Shown here in pieces: positions 7,818-15,643 of a DNA stretch of 17,289 bases (the first letter of the stretch is position 1; each line of letters opens with the position of its first letter). The position numbers were made by a program, and so were the translations under genes. This stretch comes from JAGGTJ01 sp964457545. GTDB lineage: Bacteria > Desulfobacterota > DSM-4660 > Desulfatiglandales > Desulfatiglandaceae. The stretch covers positions 1 to 17,289 of the forward strand of contig CAYWEN010000005.1 in NCBI GenBank assembly GCA_964457545.1, in the 5' to 3' direction. The notes beneath the pieces are model-generated. The model saw only the letters and a list, made by a program, of their open reading frames with translations. It was not told where the DNA came from and ran no database searches.

Positions 7818-9587
7818 TTAATCACAGGGACACATATGCTCGAACAGCTCCTTTTCAGACAAGCATAGAGGCAAGAAAGCGGTTCCCCACGTACCAGGCC
7901 CCATGTGAGTCCCTGCAGTTAACGAAAGAGGCTGGGTTATCAAGATTGATGATGAAAACACATCCCTCAGTCTGAGTTCAACATTTTGTTTGATCCACTC
8001 ATAATTATCAGAGTATTCAAGCAGGATTAAGGAAGAATCTTTGTCCTTTAATCTGTTTTTCATGTAGTTAACAGCAAAATCCAGCTGCTCTTCTTTTTTA
8101 CGGAGCATTGCCATCTTTTCTACCCCATTACACCCTGGCCTGACAACGGGCATACGGTGAAACATATCACCAAAAAATCCCTTTGCTCTGGATATCCTTC
8201 CGCTATCTGCCAGATATTTAAGCCTCTCAAGAAAGATCAGTTCATTACTTTCAGCAATTGTCTTTTGAATAATACCAAGCAACTTATTGATATCTTTTAT
8301 ATATCTTGCATGCAGCAGTGACACGATGGCAACAACTGCCAACCTGCCACATGCCATACCTGTATCAATAACCGTCATGCGATTTTCAGGGTCATTCTCT
8401 TTTTTCCATACCAATGCTGTTTCATAGTTTCCTGTATAAACAGATCCCACACAAAGATATACAGTTTGTCCATACAAGCCAAGTACAGCCTGATAACTCT
8501 GATAGCGTTCAAACCTGGAGGCCTGGGCTGTTTTGACACGTATACCCTTGTTTATAGCGCTGTACAGAGTTTGAATGTCCATACCTGTTTCAGGATACCG
8601 GGTATCAGGCATCACTATATAACTGTTTAACAGTGTAATTCCAAGTTTTTTGGCCATATCATGGGAAAGAGAACCTGCCGCATCGGTCATTATATGTATT
8701 TCCCCGTCATAACACGGAACAAACACACTGTTTTTATCATGCATATGGGCCATGTCTGTTTCTTCCCATTGAACTATTTTGCCATGTTTCTCCAATTTTT
8801 CCCGCACGGTGTCTGCATGATCAGTATGAAAATGCAGCTTAAGATATCTGTCGCTACGGACAGATACAATGCTTTTTTCATTCTTAACACTGTCAATGAC
8901 CCTGTTTTTTTGCATTTCTGTCCGGCTGGTATCCAAGGTGGCATTAATACAGGACTCCCCTGCGTTAATATTTGTCAATGAAGGGTTGATACGTATTTTG
9001 TCCTTAAATATATCTGTAACAGGTCTCCATTCCTCTATAACCGCAGCTAAAGAACGCAAAAAACCTTCCAAAAACAGAAAAAGCCCCAATGCCCCTGCAT
9101 CTATGACTCCAGCCTTTTTCAGTGCAGGAAGAAGTTCATATGTGGAACGGACTGCATTTTCAAGCAATATTATTGTTTTTAAAGGGTACATCATTATTTC
9201 ATTTATATTGTAAATCTTCAGTGCATTAACAAATTCATCCATTACCGTGAGCATGGTACCAGGTTTAGGATCTGCAACGGATTCCCATGCCCTGTCCCTA
9301 CCTGCTGCAACAGCAGCAGGAATCTCTGACGGATTGCAAACCATAAGCAGTTCCGAAAAAAAAACAGAGGCAATATTACCCGAATTACCTGTTGCAGAAA
9401 AAAGGAGAGTCTTGACGGACGGAGGCTTTTTACTGCTGATATGGTGCAAGGGGGCAAGGCTGATCTTCATGTTGGTTCCTGTATCTCCGTCTGCAACAGG
9501 AAAGACATTAATCATATCAAGCAGATCAGAACAGGCAGCCATCCTTTCATATCCGAGAGTAAAGGCATCACACAGTCTTTTTTTCAT
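7818..9587 (-). CDS. DAK2-DegV fusion, probable fused fatty-acid kinase (FakA-FakB)
   Basis: In Firmicutes FakA phosphorylates a fatty acid held by FakB, giving acyl-phosphate for phospholipid synthesis. This 589-residue protein appears to join both. Residues 1-185 form the DAK2 nucleotide domain: NVFPVADGDTGTNM (27-40, metal-binding Asp), SATGNSG (64-70), PGTMLTV (109-115) and GVIDAGALGL (160-169). Residues about 200-285 resemble the FakA middle domain, with Cys213 and LHFHTD (251-256) in the place of its zinc-binding residues. Residues about 295-589 are a DegV (FakB) domain: MTDAAGSL (300-307), TAQAS (353-357), GSVYTGNYETA (381-391), SGRISRAKGFFG (462-473) and HMGPG (561-565). The ATG overlaps the stop of the thioesterase gene (TAATG), so the two are translationally coupled. 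Some motif residues differ from the usual forms (see findings). Confidence 0.85.
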   Translation of the reverse strand: MKKRLCDAFTLGYERMAACSDLLDMINVFPVADGDTGTNMKISLAPLHHISSKKPPSVKTLLFSATGNSGNIASVFFSELLMVCNPSEIPAAVAAGRDRAWESVADPKPGTMLTVMDEFVNALKIYNINEIMMYPLKTIILLENAVRSTYELLPALKKAGVIDAGALGLFLFLEGFLRSLAAVIEEWRPVTDIFKDKIRINPSLTNINAGESCINATLDTSRTEMQKNRVIDSVKNEKSIVSVRSDRYLKLHFHTDHADTVREKLEKHGKIVQWEETDMAHMHDKNSVFVPCYDGEIHIMTDAAGSLSHDMAKKLGITLLNSYIVMPDTRYPETGMDIQTLYSAINKGIRVKTAQASRFERYQSYQAVLGLYGQTVYLCVGSVYTGNYETALVWKKENDPENRMTVIDTGMACGRLAVVAIVSLLHARYIKDINKLLGIIQKTIAESNELIFLERLKYLADSGRISRAKGFFGDMFHRMPVVRPGCNGVEKMAMLRKKEEQLDFAVNYMKNRLKDKDSSLILLEYSDNYEWIKQNVELRLRDVFSSSILITQPLSLTAGTHMGPGTWGTAFLPLCLSEKELFEHMCPCD

Positions 9588-9997
9588 TAGCCCAACCCAA
9601 GAGCAGACCTGATATCGGCAGGAATCTCAAATTGTAATTCCATTTCAGGCAGTTTTACTGCCAATTGTTCACTTTTTCCTTTAGCACACATGGTTTTATC
9701 TCTCGTGAGACGTATTTCAAAGTTGGTAACTATCTTGTACTTTGCCTCTGTTACAAATGCCTTGCATATAAATTCATCGTTGTACCTCAAAGGAAAGATA
9801 TGTTTAATACTCGTACGCGTTATTGGAAAGGCATATCTTTTTTCATGCAAATACTCATAAAGATCTATATTATAACGTTCAAAAAGTGCAAACCTTGCCT
9901 GATCAAAATATTTGAAATAATTTCCATGCCAAACGACCTTCATTGGATCCAGATCGTAAAATGGAACCTTTAGAATCAATTCATAACTGTTGCTCAT
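9587..9997 (-). CDS. Acyl-CoA/ACP thioesterase, hot-dog fold (YbgC/4HBT type)
   Basis: The family hydrolyses acyl thioesters. The 136-residue length is typical. The signature FYDLDPMKVVWHGNYFKYFD at about 11-30 contains the catalytic Asp and the HGNY turn of the YbgC/4HBT group, followed by the long helix with ARFALFERYNID. The rest follows the usual hot-dog strand order. ATG at 9997 was chosen because GGAGG lies about seven bases upstream; the frame is open to 10108, but that part is unlike the family. Its stop codon overlaps the start of the DAK2-DegV gene by one base, so the products probably act together: free fatty acid released here could be phosphorylated by the kinase. The acyl chain specificity cannot be read. 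Confidence 0.88.
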   Translation of the reverse strand: MSNSYELILKVPFYDLDPMKVVWHGNYFKYFDQARFALFERYNIDLYEYLHEKRYAFPITRTSIKHIFPLRYNDEFICKAFVTEAKYKIVTNFEIRLTRDKTMCAKGKSEQLAVKLPEMELQFEIPADIRSALGLG

Positions 9998-10120
9998 GCC
10001 AAAACCTCCGGCAATAAAATAAGGTGGTAACTGGTTGGTTGTCGGACAGTATTCACAAAACCTGTCCTTGCAAAATATTCGCCTTTGTCCAAATCTCAAG
10101 GAAAGCAAAAATCAACCCGA

Positions 10121-10150
10121 GATATATATTCATATGATTACACAGGACAA
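10121..10150 (-). promoter_or_regulatory. Possible promoter of the thioesterase-kinase pair
   Basis: On the minus strand TTGTCC is followed after 18 bases by TATATC. The pair resembles a sigma-70 promoter with four matches in each hexamer. It would start a transcript about 115-120 bases before the thioesterase ATG. The site lies downstream of the terminator at 10191-10235, which would separate this unit from the cytochrome transcript. Confidence 0.3.
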
Positions 10151-10190
10151 AGCAAAAAGGAACGTTATGCAAAGGCATCTTAAGATCAAT

Positions 10191-10235
10191 AAAAAAACCC
10201 CGGTTGGCATATAAATGTCAGCGGGGTTTGTTATT
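10191..10235 (-). terminator. Rho-independent terminator, possibly bidirectional
   Basis: An eight-base stem (AAACCCCG at 10195-10202 with CGGGGTTT at 10222-10229) is extended inside by TGGCAT/ATGTCA pairing around an ATAA loop. On the minus strand it is followed by seven T residues, and on the plus strand by a T-rich run, so it could stop transcription from either side. The nearest minus-strand gene upstream is the cytochrome, which ends 380 bases away. Confidence 0.8.
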
Positions 10236-10616
10236 TTTTATATATTTATCTGTTTTAATGATTCGGTTTCAAAAAACAGCCTTAGGCACTTTTCCTTTCT
10301 CTCCTTTGCCAATTTGTGTGCCTGTATAACATGGCCAAACTGACTGAAACCTGAAGTACAAACGTTTTTCCATACAGCTTGTGAAGCAGATAAGTGCAGT
10401 TTCACCTCTCCTCTTCAGTTAAGATGTTTTCAGAGGAAAGATACATCTATCAAAGAGAAACTGTCCCGAAAAGACCTCACGTCATTGCCACAGACTGATG
10501 AAAAATCACAGGACATACCTTAAACCTGTCACCAACATAATATTTCCGGAACCAGTTCTGTAAATACAAGAGGGCCTTCAAGGAAAAATGGAGCCGATAC
10601 AGATACTCCTCAATTT
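10236..10616 (-). other. Unexplained 380-base stretch between cytochrome gene and terminator
   Basis: A transcript from the cytochrome promoter would cross this stretch before reaching the terminator. It could be a long 3' untranslated region, a small RNA, or decayed coding DNA. A minus-strand frame stays open from 10635 down to the TGA at 10477-10479 and reads somewhat like protein (for example ALLYLQNWFRKYYVGDRFKV), but it has no ATG or GTG start. The signatures I looked for, of RNase P, SRP and tmRNA, are absent. Confidence 0.4.
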
Positions 10617-11054
10617 TTACATCTTTGACTTTTTTTCATGACAGGTATTACATTTTCTCATATGTTTATACTCTTTCTTTGAGATCTTGCCTGCTTTGCA
10701 CATCTTTTTGTGACATCCCATACAGTTTTTATGATATGCATGCATAAGGTCCAACTCTTTTGCTCCCTTCTTCTTTACAGGATTGTGACACTCAGCACAC
10801 TTTTCAACAGGGTCGCCCTTTTTCCAGACATTTTTACCATTTACATATTTATGGTGACATTCTGCACAGTTAATACCCAATTTGTCGACATGCATTTTAT
10901 GTGCAAAGTTTACAGGCCCTTTCTTGATTTTTTTATAGCCTTCATTTTTTATCACTACATTGTCAGGCGAGGTAGCAGCAATTAACAGCCCGGCACCAAT
11001 GAAAGTTATGGCACAACACATAACTGCAAACACAAACATGCATTTTTTAATCAT
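10617..11054 (-). CDS. Periplasmic tetrahaem cytochrome c3-type protein
   Basis: This is an electron carrier of the class III cytochrome c type, used in the periplasm of sulfate reducers and relatives to pass electrons from hydrogenases or dehydrogenases. The 145-residue precursor has a Sec signal peptide (KK near the start, a hydrophobic core at about 6-25, cleavage likely after LIAA at 24-27). Four CxxCH haem sites are seen at 63-67, 86-90, 111-115 and 135-139. Extra histidines for axial ligation include H52 and H55 in NFAHKMHVDKLG, H68, H105, H108 and H131. All four sites have the CxxCH spacing, whereas classical cytochrome c3 has two CxxxxCH sites. The mature part is very lysine-rich. A GGAGGGT ribosome site precedes the ATG and a strong promoter lies at 11122-11150. 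It appears to be a single gene. Confidence 0.92.
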   Translation of the reverse strand: MIKKCMFVFAVMCCAITFIGAGLLIAATSPDNVVIKNEGYKKIKKGPVNFAHKMHVDKLGINCAECHHKYVNGKNVWKKGDPVEKCAECHNPVKKKGAKELDLMHAYHKNCMGCHKKMCKAGKISKKEYKHMRKCNTCHEKKSKM

Positions 11055-11121
11055 TTGTTACCCTCCATATGATGTTAAAAAATAATTATGAAAGCTATTG
11101 CCTAAGGCAGGTTTCCTTTTT

Positions 11122-11150
11122 ATAATAAAAAAAAAGATACTGTGTGTCAA
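11122..11150 (-). promoter_or_regulatory. Sigma-70 type promoter of the cytochrome gene
   Basis: On the minus strand TTGACA (11150-11145) is followed after exactly 17 bases by TATTAT (11127-11122). This is near consensus. Transcription would start near 11115, giving a leader of about 60 bases before the cytochrome ATG. The spacer contains a run of nine T residues. Confidence 0.75.
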
Positions 11151-11472
11151 GACAAATGCAACGATAAAATCACTCGGTTTACATCCATAAAATGGCCATC
11201 TTGTCACAATGTCAGGGTCTGCCCGTGTCTAAAACATCACAGACAGGTCTGCAAATGCCAATCACAATACACTGACACTGACAAGTTGACAATACTGCTG
11301 TTTTTTTGACCTTGCATGCAACAAACACCGGGATCAGCTGACAGAGCTTGCTTACATTAACAGACACAGACAACTGTAAACAGCGCCGATCCACAAAAAT
11401 TCCTGGTATAAGGTCAAGAAAATTAGAGGTATGGAGACATATTTCGATGCGTTACACAGGCAATACTACAGA
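11151..11472. other. Divergent intergenic region between cytochrome and RNase J genes
   Basis: No gene is supported here. The sequence is rich in CTGACA/TGTCAG-like words, for instance a doubled ACTGAC near 11270-11280 and AGACAGGTCTG near 11240, which could be operator half-sites or chance. A minus-strand frame at 11212-11394 has no motif or ribosome site. A plus-strand frame of 32 codons (11431-11529) begins with ATG and ends 27 bases before the RNase J start, in the same frame as RNase J; it has an AGAGG too close to its ATG and is not recognised. Confidence 0.4.
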
Positions 11473-11501
11473 TTGACACAGGAATTGCAGGATGTGACAA
11501 T
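11473..11501 (+). promoter_or_regulatory. Possible promoter of the RNase J gene
   Basis: TTGACA (11473-11478) is followed after 17 bases by GACAAT (11496-11501), which matches four of six bases of the -10 consensus. A transcript would start about 50 bases before the RNase J ATG. If this promoter is the main one, the 32-codon frame at 11431 would not be translated from the same transcript. Confidence 0.45.
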
Positions 11502-11556
11502 TATGGATGTCAACCATACAGATCTCTAACCAAAGCAATCATAACACAAGAATCCC

Positions 11557-13206
11557 ATGTTAAAGATTATCCCGCTTGGCGGATTAGGAGAAATTGGGCT
11601 GAATATGATGGTCTTTGAATATGACCAACATATTCTGGTGGTAGATGCAGGTTTGATGTTTCCGGATAACTATATGCCAGGCGTAGACCTCGTAATACCG
11701 GACTTCCAATATCTCAGAGAGAATCAAAAAAAAATAGATGCCGTTATTCTTACCCACGGCCACGAAGACCATATTGGGGCAATGCCCTTTTTTCTGAGGG
11801 AATTTCAGGTCCCTGTCTATGCCACCAACTTTACGATTGAATTATTAAAAGAAAAGCTTAAAGACCATGACCTGCCTTTTGAACCGGATCTCAGAAAGAT
11901 TTCCCGGGGCGACACAACATCAACAGGCCCTTTTAATATAGAATACATCAGTGTAACCCACAGCATAGTGGACGGTGTGGGGCTTGCTGTTGACACACCA
12001 GACGGTACAATTGTCCATTCAGGTGATTTCAAGATTGATTCCACGCCTGTTGATTTACAGTTTACAGACCTTAACCGGTTCGCCTACTTTGGATCAAAAG
12101 GGGTACTGGCCCTGCTTTCTGATTCCACAAATGCAGAAAAAGAAGGGTACACACTCAGTGAAAGGGATGTCAGAAAAACGCTTGAGAGTATCTTTCTTAC
12201 CTGTAAAGGAAGGATCATTATTGCCAGTTTTTCTTCCAGTATAACGCGGATACGGCAACTTGTAGAACTTGCTGAAAAATTTGGCCGCAAGGTGATTTTT
12301 AACGGAAAGAGCATGATTACCAATGTGGATATTGCCATCAAACAGGGATTTATAACCATCTCTGACGGCTTAAGGGTTCATGAACAGCAGCTTGGGATGT
12401 TCAGGGATGAGGAAGTTGCTGTTATTACTACAGGCAGCCAGGGAGAACCCATGTCTGCCCTGTCAAGAATGGCATATGGAACCCACAAAAACATCAGAAT
12501 CAAACAGGGTGATACCATTATTTTATCTTCCAGATTTATTCCCGGCAATGAAAAGGCCATTACTTCAATCATAAACAAACTTTATCGTATGGGTGCTGAT
12601 GTAATATATGAAAAGGTATCAGACATTCATACTTCAGGTCATGCAAAAAAAGAAGAACTCAAGATAATGTTAGGCATAGTAAAGCCACAATACTTTATCC
12701 CTGTACATGGCGAATACAGACACTTGATCAACCATGCCCGGATTGCCATGGATATGGGTATGCCAAAAGATCACGTACTGGTCATTGAAGACGGTGATAC
12801 GGTATGCTTCAATGGATCGGATGTAACTGTTGAATCACATGCCTGTACAGGACAGGTCCTTGTCGATGGCAAAGGCGTGGGAGATGTGGTGGAAACAGTG
12901 CTCAGAGCCAGGCGCAAGCTCAGCGAAGATGGCATTGTTATTGTTCTTGTAGCTGTGGATATAAAAACGGGCAGTATTGTTTATGGCCCCGATATATTTT
13001 CAAGAGGATTTGTCTTTGAGGATCAGAACAGGGATATACTTGAAAATGCCAAAACCCTTACCAGGGATCTACTTGAAAAACACGTGTCTTCCCGTGTGCC
13101 GGACTGGGAAGATGCCAAAACAGAGATCGAAAGGCATCTGAAAAGATTCTTTTTTAATGTTATTGAACGAAGACCTGTTATACTATCTGTTATTGTTCCT
13201 GTATAA
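11557..13206 (+). CDS. rnj: Ribonuclease J
   Basis: RNase J is a zinc-dependent beta-CASP nuclease that matures and degrades RNA as a 5'-3' exonuclease and endonuclease in the cytoplasm. The 549-residue length is normal. The metallo-beta-lactamase motifs are seen: LTHGHEDHIGAMP (65-77), VTHSI (133-137), HSGDFKID (154-161) and the DSTNAE motif at about 189. The beta-CASP part has TTGSQGEPMSALSRM, followed by SDIHTSGHA and FIPVHGEYRHL. A C-terminal domain fills the last 100 residues. ATG at 11557 is the first start after an in-frame stop and fits the family start (LKIIPLGGLGEIG). No clear ribosome site precedes it. It lies 205 bases upstream of ftsK. Confidence 0.97.
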   Translation: MLKIIPLGGLGEIGLNMMVFEYDQHILVVDAGLMFPDNYMPGVDLVIPDFQYLRENQKKIDAVILTHGHEDHIGAMPFFLREFQVPVYATNFTIELLKEKLKDHDLPFEPDLRKISRGDTTSTGPFNIEYISVTHSIVDGVGLAVDTPDGTIVHSGDFKIDSTPVDLQFTDLNRFAYFGSKGVLALLSDSTNAEKEGYTLSERDVRKTLESIFLTCKGRIIIASFSSSITRIRQLVELAEKFGRKVIFNGKSMITNVDIAIKQGFITISDGLRVHEQQLGMFRDEEVAVITTGSQGEPMSALSRMAYGTHKNIRIKQGDTIILSSRFIPGNEKAITSIINKLYRMGADVIYEKVSDIHTSGHAKKEELKIMLGIVKPQYFIPVHGEYRHLINHARIAMDMGMPKDHVLVIEDGDTVCFNGSDVTVESHACTGQVLVDGKGVGDVVETVLRARRKLSEDGIVIVLVAVDIKTGSIVYGPDIFSRGFVFEDQNRDILENAKTLTRDLLEKHVSSRVPDWEDAKTEIERHLKRFFFNVIERRPVILSVIVPV

Positions 13207-13220
13207 ACTGTCTGTAACTG

Positions 13221-13250
13221 AAAACAGCCCCTTGACAAGGCCCTTGTTTT
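13221..13250 (+). terminator. Possible weak terminator after the RNase J gene
   Basis: AAAACA at 13221-13226 can pair with TGTTTT at 13245-13250, and GCC pairs with GGC inside, leaving a small unpaired bulge. The 3' arm is T-rich. The stem is imperfect, so readthrough into ftsK is likely. Confidence 0.3.
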
Positions 13251-13411
13251 GTCCGGTTTCCGCACCTGCAAGGTGTCTGTTGCAACGGGCAGCAAGATCT
13301 GATCTTACGACAGTTCCCGGTTACAGGCCAAAAGCCCTTCAGTATTCAAAGACTTGACTGGATACTTTTCATGCAATACCGCAAAACAGATTCCTATAAA
13401 ACAGTTTCGAT

Positions 13412-15643
13412 GTGACAAGACAAAAAACAAATTTGGTACAAAAAGATATCGACGACACAAGGGCTCCCTCTCCTTTAATAAAAGAGACACTGGCAATTAT
13501 TCTTCTTTTCGTCTGTGTTTTTCTGGGGACAAGTTTGCTGTCATACAATCCCTCGGATCAGATGTGCTGGAATATAACAGGCCGCATAACCGGAGCACAC
13601 AACCTGTTTGGAATAATTGGAGCGCATGTTGCGTGGCTCATGTTATTCATGTTTGGTTTTGCATCATTCTGGTTTGTTCTCTTAATGTTCACTCTTGCCG
13701 TTTCATTTTTCCGCGGCCACAGTATCCAGTCACCCCTAACTATATGCCTTTCTTGTATTTTCCTTATTATCTCCTTTTCCTCCATACTGTCTTTGCAACT
13801 GAAAAAAAATGTCATTTTCAAGGGAGCCCCCTTACCAGAAGGCCCGGGAGGATTTACAGGCCTGTTTTTTTCCGACCACATTAGCAGGGCCCTGAACTAC
13901 TTTGGCGCAAATGTGTTTTTTACGGTTGTTTTTCTTCTGTCATTAATGCTTGTCACACGGCTGTCTGTTTCAAGGCTGTTATCTGCATTGTGGATATGGC
14001 TTGCAATTGCCTTACGACATCTCAAGGCTTTGATAATCAAGAAAAAAGAACGCAAGAAAAGGGCTCAGAACAGCCTGTCAGCCAGACAGCAACTAAAGTC
14101 AAAGCCAAAAGTCACAATAGTTAAAAAGGGTTCATCCAAGCCTGAAATTCCAGAGCAGAAACATTTCTCATTTATGAACATGGCAGACAACTTTGAACTG
14201 CCCTCTATAGATCTGTTAAATGATCCTCCAGACAAAAAAGATCACAGCATCAAAAATGAAAGTCTGGAAATGAATGCCAAACGTCTTGAAAAAAAACTTG
14301 GAGACTTTGGGGTAAAGGGTGAAGTTGTTGAGGTCCTGCCAGGGCCTGTGATTACCATGTATGAATACAAGCCTGCTCCCGGCATAAAAATAAGCAAGAT
14401 ATCCGGACTAAGTGAAGACCTTGCTCTTGCCCTCAGGGCCCCCAGTATAAGGGTTGTCCCCAATATACCGGGCAAAGGAGTCATTGGAATAGAAATCCCC
14501 AACAACCATAAACAGATTGTCTTCCTGAAGGATATACTGTCAAGTCATGAATACCAAAATACCAGATACAAGCTGCCTATCGCCCTTGGAAAGAATATTA
14601 CAGGTTCTGCTGTAATTACAGATCTTACAAAAATGCCGCATCTTTTGGTAGCAGGCGCCACAGGCACAGGAAAAAGTGTGTGTATAAACACCATGATCAC
14701 AAGTATTCTGTACAAGCTTCCTCCAGACATAGTCCGTTTTCTGATGGTTGATCCTAAAAGGATAGAGCTTTCAGCATATCATGATATCCCTCATCTTCTT
14801 CATCCTGTAGTTACCATGCCCAAGGATGCTACCAAGGCACTTAAATGGGCCGTAGCTGAAATGGAAAGACGTTACATGCTTCTTTCAGACAGAGGCGTAA
14901 GAAATATTGAAAGCTACAACAGCAAGATAGTAAGCAGAAAATTTGACCTTAACCAGTCTGAAGCGGATGATACCTCCTGCGGAACAGACAGTTTCCTCCC
15001 ATATATCATACTTATCATAGATGAGCTTGCTGATCTTATGATGGTATCATCAAGGGATGTTGAGGAGGCAATAACCCGGCTTGCACAGATGGCCAGGGCT
15101 GCAGGCATACACCTGATAATTGCCACCCAAAGGCCTTCTGTTGATGTGCTGACAGGGGTTATCAAGGCCAATTTTCCCGCCAGAATATCTTTTCAGGTTT
15201 CTTCCAGGGTGGATTCCAGAACTATCATAGATACAATGGGTGCAGAAAATCTTTTGGGTGATGGGGATATGCTTTTTTTGCCTCCGGGTGTAGCACGCGT
15301 ACAACGGATCCATGGTGCATTTATATCTGAAGAAGAGATTTCTGCAATAACGGATTTTATCAGAAAACAGAAAGGACCTGATTATGATAAGAATATCATT
15401 GCTGATATGACCAAAGAAGATGAACCCGCAGATAATGATATTGATCTGGATGAAAAATATGAGGATGCAATTAATATTGTAATGAAAACAAGACAGGCTT
15501 CCATTTCCATGCTACAGCGCAAATTAAGGGTAGGCTATAACAGGGCAGCAAGGATGATTGAAGCAATGGAAAGGGACGGTATTGTTGGTCCGTCAGACGG
15601 AGTCAGACCGAGGGAGGTTTACGGAAGACATGAAGGCAATTAA
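13412..15643 (+). CDS. ftsK: DNA translocase FtsK
   Basis: FtsK is a hexameric ATP-driven motor at the division septum that pumps chromosome ends apart and helps dimer resolution at dif. The 743-residue protein has an N-terminal membrane part with hydrophobic helices at about 24-45, 65-100, 108-128 and 165-205, then a short basic linker rather than the very long one of E. coli. The alpha-beta motor follows: alpha part at about 285-390, Walker A GATGTGKS at 415-422, MVDPKRIELS at 445-454 and Walker B LIIDELAD at 534-541, then ATQRPSVDVLTGVIKANFPA (571-590). The C-terminal gamma winged helix that reads KOPS sites is at about 680-735. The start is GTG 13412, without a clear ribosome site. Its end overlaps lolA. 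Confidence 0.96.
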   Translation: MTRQKTNLVQKDIDDTRAPSPLIKETLAIILLFVCVFLGTSLLSYNPSDQMCWNITGRITGAHNLFGIIGAHVAWLMLFMFGFASFWFVLLMFTLAVSFFRGHSIQSPLTICLSCIFLIISFSSILSLQLKKNVIFKGAPLPEGPGGFTGLFFSDHISRALNYFGANVFFTVVFLLSLMLVTRLSVSRLLSALWIWLAIALRHLKALIIKKKERKKRAQNSLSARQQLKSKPKVTIVKKGSSKPEIPEQKHFSFMNMADNFELPSIDLLNDPPDKKDHSIKNESLEMNAKRLEKKLGDFGVKGEVVEVLPGPVITMYEYKPAPGIKISKISGLSEDLALALRAPSIRVVPNIPGKGVIGIEIPNNHKQIVFLKDILSSHEYQNTRYKLPIALGKNITGSAVITDLTKMPHLLVAGATGTGKSVCINTMITSILYKLPPDIVRFLMVDPKRIELSAYHDIPHLLHPVVTMPKDATKALKWAVAEMERRYMLLSDRGVRNIESYNSKIVSRKFDLNQSEADDTSCGTDSFLPYIILIIDELADLMMVSSRDVEEAITRLAQMARAAGIHLIIATQRPSVDVLTGVIKANFPARISFQVSSRVDSRTIIDTMGAENLLGDGDMLFLPPGVARVQRIHGAFISEEEISAITDFIRKQKGPDYDKNIIADMTKEDEPADNDIDLDEKYEDAINIVMKTRQASISMLQRKLRVGYNRAARMIEAMERDGIVGPSDGVRPREVYGRHEGN

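Noticed and set aside
8661..9213. Two overlapping plus-strand frames of about 110 codons
   Set aside because: Both are antisense to the DAK2-DegV fusion, which has clear domain motifs in the opposite strand.
11212..11394. Minus-strand frame of 60 codons in the divergent region
   Set aside because: No ribosome site or motif; the repeated Cys, Val and Gln residues come from CTGACA-like words in the DNA.
13354..13884. Plus-strand frame of 176 codons at the start of ftsK
   Set aside because: It overlaps the FtsK membrane part in another frame; FtsK is supported by motifs and the family layout.
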